Below are positions 5,623 through 7,120 of a stretch of DNA of 7,120 bases, in pieces. The stretch is from Candidatus Nitrosopumilus sp. (GTDB taxonomy: Archaea; Thermoproteota; Nitrososphaeria; Nitrososphaerales; Nitrosopumilaceae). The position numbers and the translations under genes are program-made. Under the pieces are notes generated by a model. The model worked only from the letters and a program-made list of their open reading frames with translations, was not told the origin of the DNA and searched no databases. Location: NCBI GenBank assembly GCA_018657375.1, contig JABHXI010000053.1, forward strand, positions 1-7,120, given 5' to 3'. Within the stretch, counting starts at the first letter, position 1. Each line of letters starts with the position of its first letter.

Positions 5623-6909
5623 ATGGCCTTTGTAAAAACTCACGACATTTCAGAATTAAACGAAGAACTAATTGGAAAACAGGTGGTTCTAGGAGGATGG
5701 ATAGAGGATCTTAGAAAATTAGGAAAGATGTCATTTATCACAATTAGAGATATTTCAGGAATATCCCAAGTAATTGTAAAAGGAGAATTAAATGATAATC
5801 TAGGAGAAATAAATCGTCAAAGTGCAGTTATCATTAAAGGAATAGTTCAAGAAACTAAAGCCAGAGATTTCGCATTTGAGGTGAAGGCAGAAGAAATAGA
5901 AGTTTTAGCAAAAGCAGTTCACCCGTTGCCAGTAGATCCAATTGGACGAGTAGAAAGTAATATCGATACAAGATTAAATCACCGCGCATTAGATATGAGA
6001 AATCAAAAAACAGCTTCGATTTTTAAATTAAGACATCACGTATTGCAAGCACTACGTAAAACATTAGTAGAAAAAAAATTTATTGAAATTACAACACCAA
6101 AAATTATAGGAAGTGCAAGTGAGGGCGGAGCAGATCTATTTTCATTAGATTATTTTGGAAAGACGGCATATCTTGCACAAAGTCCTCAACTATACAAAGA
6201 ACAAATGACAATCGGATTAGAAAGAGTATTTGAAATTTCAAATTTTTACAGAGCAGAAAACTCACATACAGGAAGACACCTAACAGAATTTACCAGTATC
6301 GACATCGAAGCAGCATTCATGGATTATAATGATGTCATGGAAATTCTAGAAGCACTAGTTATTGCAGTATACAAGTTTGCAGCAGAAAATTGTAAAAAAG
6401 AACAAGAAGCAATTGATCATGCAATAGAAGTTCCATCAGCACCGTTTGAAAGAATAACATACACTCAATGTGTGGAGGAATTAAAACAGGCAGGGGAAAA
6501 AGTTGAATTTGGAGATGATTTGTTAGACGCACATCTTAGAATAATTGGAAATAATCATCCAGGATTTTACTTTTTAACAGATTGGCCAATGAAACTAAAG
6601 CCATTTTACATTAGGGAGAAAGATGAAGATGCAACACTTTCACGCTCATTTGATCTGCAGTACGGGTATCTAGAATTATCATCAGGCGGAACCAGACTAC
6701 ATGACTCAGAGTTATTAAAAGCAAGATTGTCAGAACAAGGATTAGATCCAGCACAATTTGAGGACCATCTCAAAACATTTGATTGGGGAATGCCACCACA
6801 TTCAGGTTGGGGAATGGGCTTGGACAGATTAATCACCACATTGATTGGTATTGATAATGTTCGTGAAGTGGTTTTGTATCCAAGGGATCCAGATAGATTA
6901 TCACCATAA
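5623..6909 (+). CDS. aspS: Aspartyl-tRNA synthetase, archaeal type
   Basis: Class IIb synthetase that charges tRNA-Asp with aspartate in the cytosol. At 428 residues it has the normal archaeal length and lacks the large bacterial GAD insertion. An N-terminal OB-fold anticodon-binding domain (about 17-95) precedes the catalytic domain. Motif 1 ends at P159 (ITTPK), the flipping loop is SEGGADLF (166-173), and AQSPQLYKEQM (185-195) contacts aspartate and ATP. Motif 2 has FYRAE with R210, and motif 3 is GWGMGLDRL with R402; SSGGTRLHD (353-361) is also conserved. At the two OB-fold positions that separate tRNA-Asp-specific from non-discriminating archaeal enzymes (Trp versus His, Lys versus Pro), this protein appears to have Glu28 and about Asp82, so its specificity cannot be read off. 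It lies five bases after the KH gene and 11 bases before the next gene. Confidence 0.96.
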   Translation: MAFVKTHDISELNEELIGKQVVLGGWIEDLRKLGKMSFITIRDISGISQVIVKGELNDNLGEINRQSAVIIKGIVQETKARDFAFEVKAEEIEVLAKAVHPLPVDPIGRVESNIDTRLNHRALDMRNQKTASIFKLRHHVLQALRKTLVEKKFIEITTPKIIGSASEGGADLFSLDYFGKTAYLAQSPQLYKEQMTIGLERVFEISNFYRAENSHTGRHLTEFTSIDIEAAFMDYNDVMEILEALVIAVYKFAAENCKKEQEAIDHAIEVPSAPFERITYTQCVEELKQAGEKVEFGDDLLDAHLRIIGNNHPGFYFLTDWPMKLKPFYIREKDEDATLSRSFDLQYGYLELSSGGTRLHDSELLKARLSEQGLDPAQFEDHLKTFDWGMPPHSGWGMGLDRLITTLIGIDNVREVVLYPRDPDRLSP

Positions 6910-6920
6910 TTGACATAGAC

Positions 6921-7120
6921 ATGACTGAAGCATCACTTTCAAAATTAGATGATAAAGGAGTTTTTACCATTGTGAGAGTTGAAAATGTTGAAAAAAAAAT
7001 TGGGAAAGAAACAATTACTGAAATAAACATTGAGACCGAAGAAGAATTTGATAAAATAAAAAAATTCTACACTTCAAGAAAGATGATTGTTGCAAAATTT
7101 TACAACGAAGGCAAGCCAAC
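6921..7120 (+). CDS. Unrecognised protein, 3' end missing
   Basis: The frame is open from ATG 6921 to the window edge, giving 66 residues. It begins MTEASLSKLDDKGVFTIVRV and is highly charged, with no signal peptide. The visible part alternates beta-like stretches (GVFTIVRV, ETITEINIE, KMIVAKFYNEG) with one helix (EEEFDKIKKFY), suggesting a small alpha/beta domain. I do not recognise a family. It does not resemble GatC or other amidotransferase subunits that sometimes sit near aspS. The 11-base gap after aspS and A-rich coding sequence in the same style suggest it is the third gene of that operon. Confidence 0.65.
   Translation, partial: MTEASLSKLDDKGVFTIVRVENVEKKIGKETITEINIETEEEFDKIKKFYTSRKMIVAKFYNEGKP

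Noticed and set aside
5272..5643. Minus-strand 123-codon frame opposite the KH gene
   Set aside because: It lies antisense to a well-supported conserved gene, with Ser/Phe/Leu-rich composition typical of the reverse complement of A-rich coding DNA.
6833..7030. Minus-strand 65-codon frame across the end of aspS and the next gene
   Set aside because: It runs antisense to the aspS C terminus (motif 3 region) and to the downstream frame, and has no recognisable features.
1..7120. tRNA genes, CRISPR arrays, insertion sequences or attachment sites
   Set aside because: No intergenic stretch is longer than about 90 bases, no cloverleaf-like GC-rich segment or regularly spaced repeat was seen, and no transposase or integrase is encoded.

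Overview
The window looks like chromosomal DNA from an ammonia-oxidising archaeon of the Nitrosopumilus/Nitrosarchaeum type (Thaumarchaeota/Nitrososphaerota). I infer this from four things: very A+T-rich sequence with A-rich coding strands, an archaeal-type aspartyl-tRNA synthetase without bacterial insertion domains, a short archaeal NusA-like KH protein with an N-terminal Cys motif, and a small protein of the DUF6659 type that I know only from this lineage. Genes are tightly packed. Candidate promoters are archaeal TATA elements close to the start codons, with no convincing Shine-Dalgarno sequences, which suggests leaderless or short-leader transcripts. No intergenic stretch exceeds about 90 bases. 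I see no tRNA, rRNA, CRISPR or mobile element.

Layout. (1) 1-1884, plus strand: the 3' part of a TldD-type metalloprotease gene, followed one base later by a type-4 (Fe-S) uracil-DNA glycosylase gene. (2) 1885-1958: spacer with several minus-strand oligo-T tracts that probably end the next gene. (3) 1959-3215: two divergent genes for different DedA/VTT-fold membrane proteins, sharing an 87-base promoter region. (4) 3291-4086, plus strand: three small lineage-type genes, namely a DUF6659-like protein, a 31-residue candidate C2H2 zinc-finger micropeptide starting with TTG, and a 95-residue charged helical protein of unknown function. (5) 4092-5027, minus strand: a stand-alone OppD/DppD-type ABC ATPase with no permease or binding-protein gene beside it. 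(6) 5111-7120, plus strand: a NusA-like KH protein, aspS, and the 5' part of an unrecognised gene. All three are closely spaced and probably form one information-processing operon.

No complete new system is evident. The items most worth a second look are the zinc-finger micropeptide with its small-gene neighbours, the divergent DedA pair, the orphan peptide-transporter ATPase and the start-site question it shares with its divergent promoter, and the unusual residues in AspRS at positions that set tRNA discrimination in other archaea.
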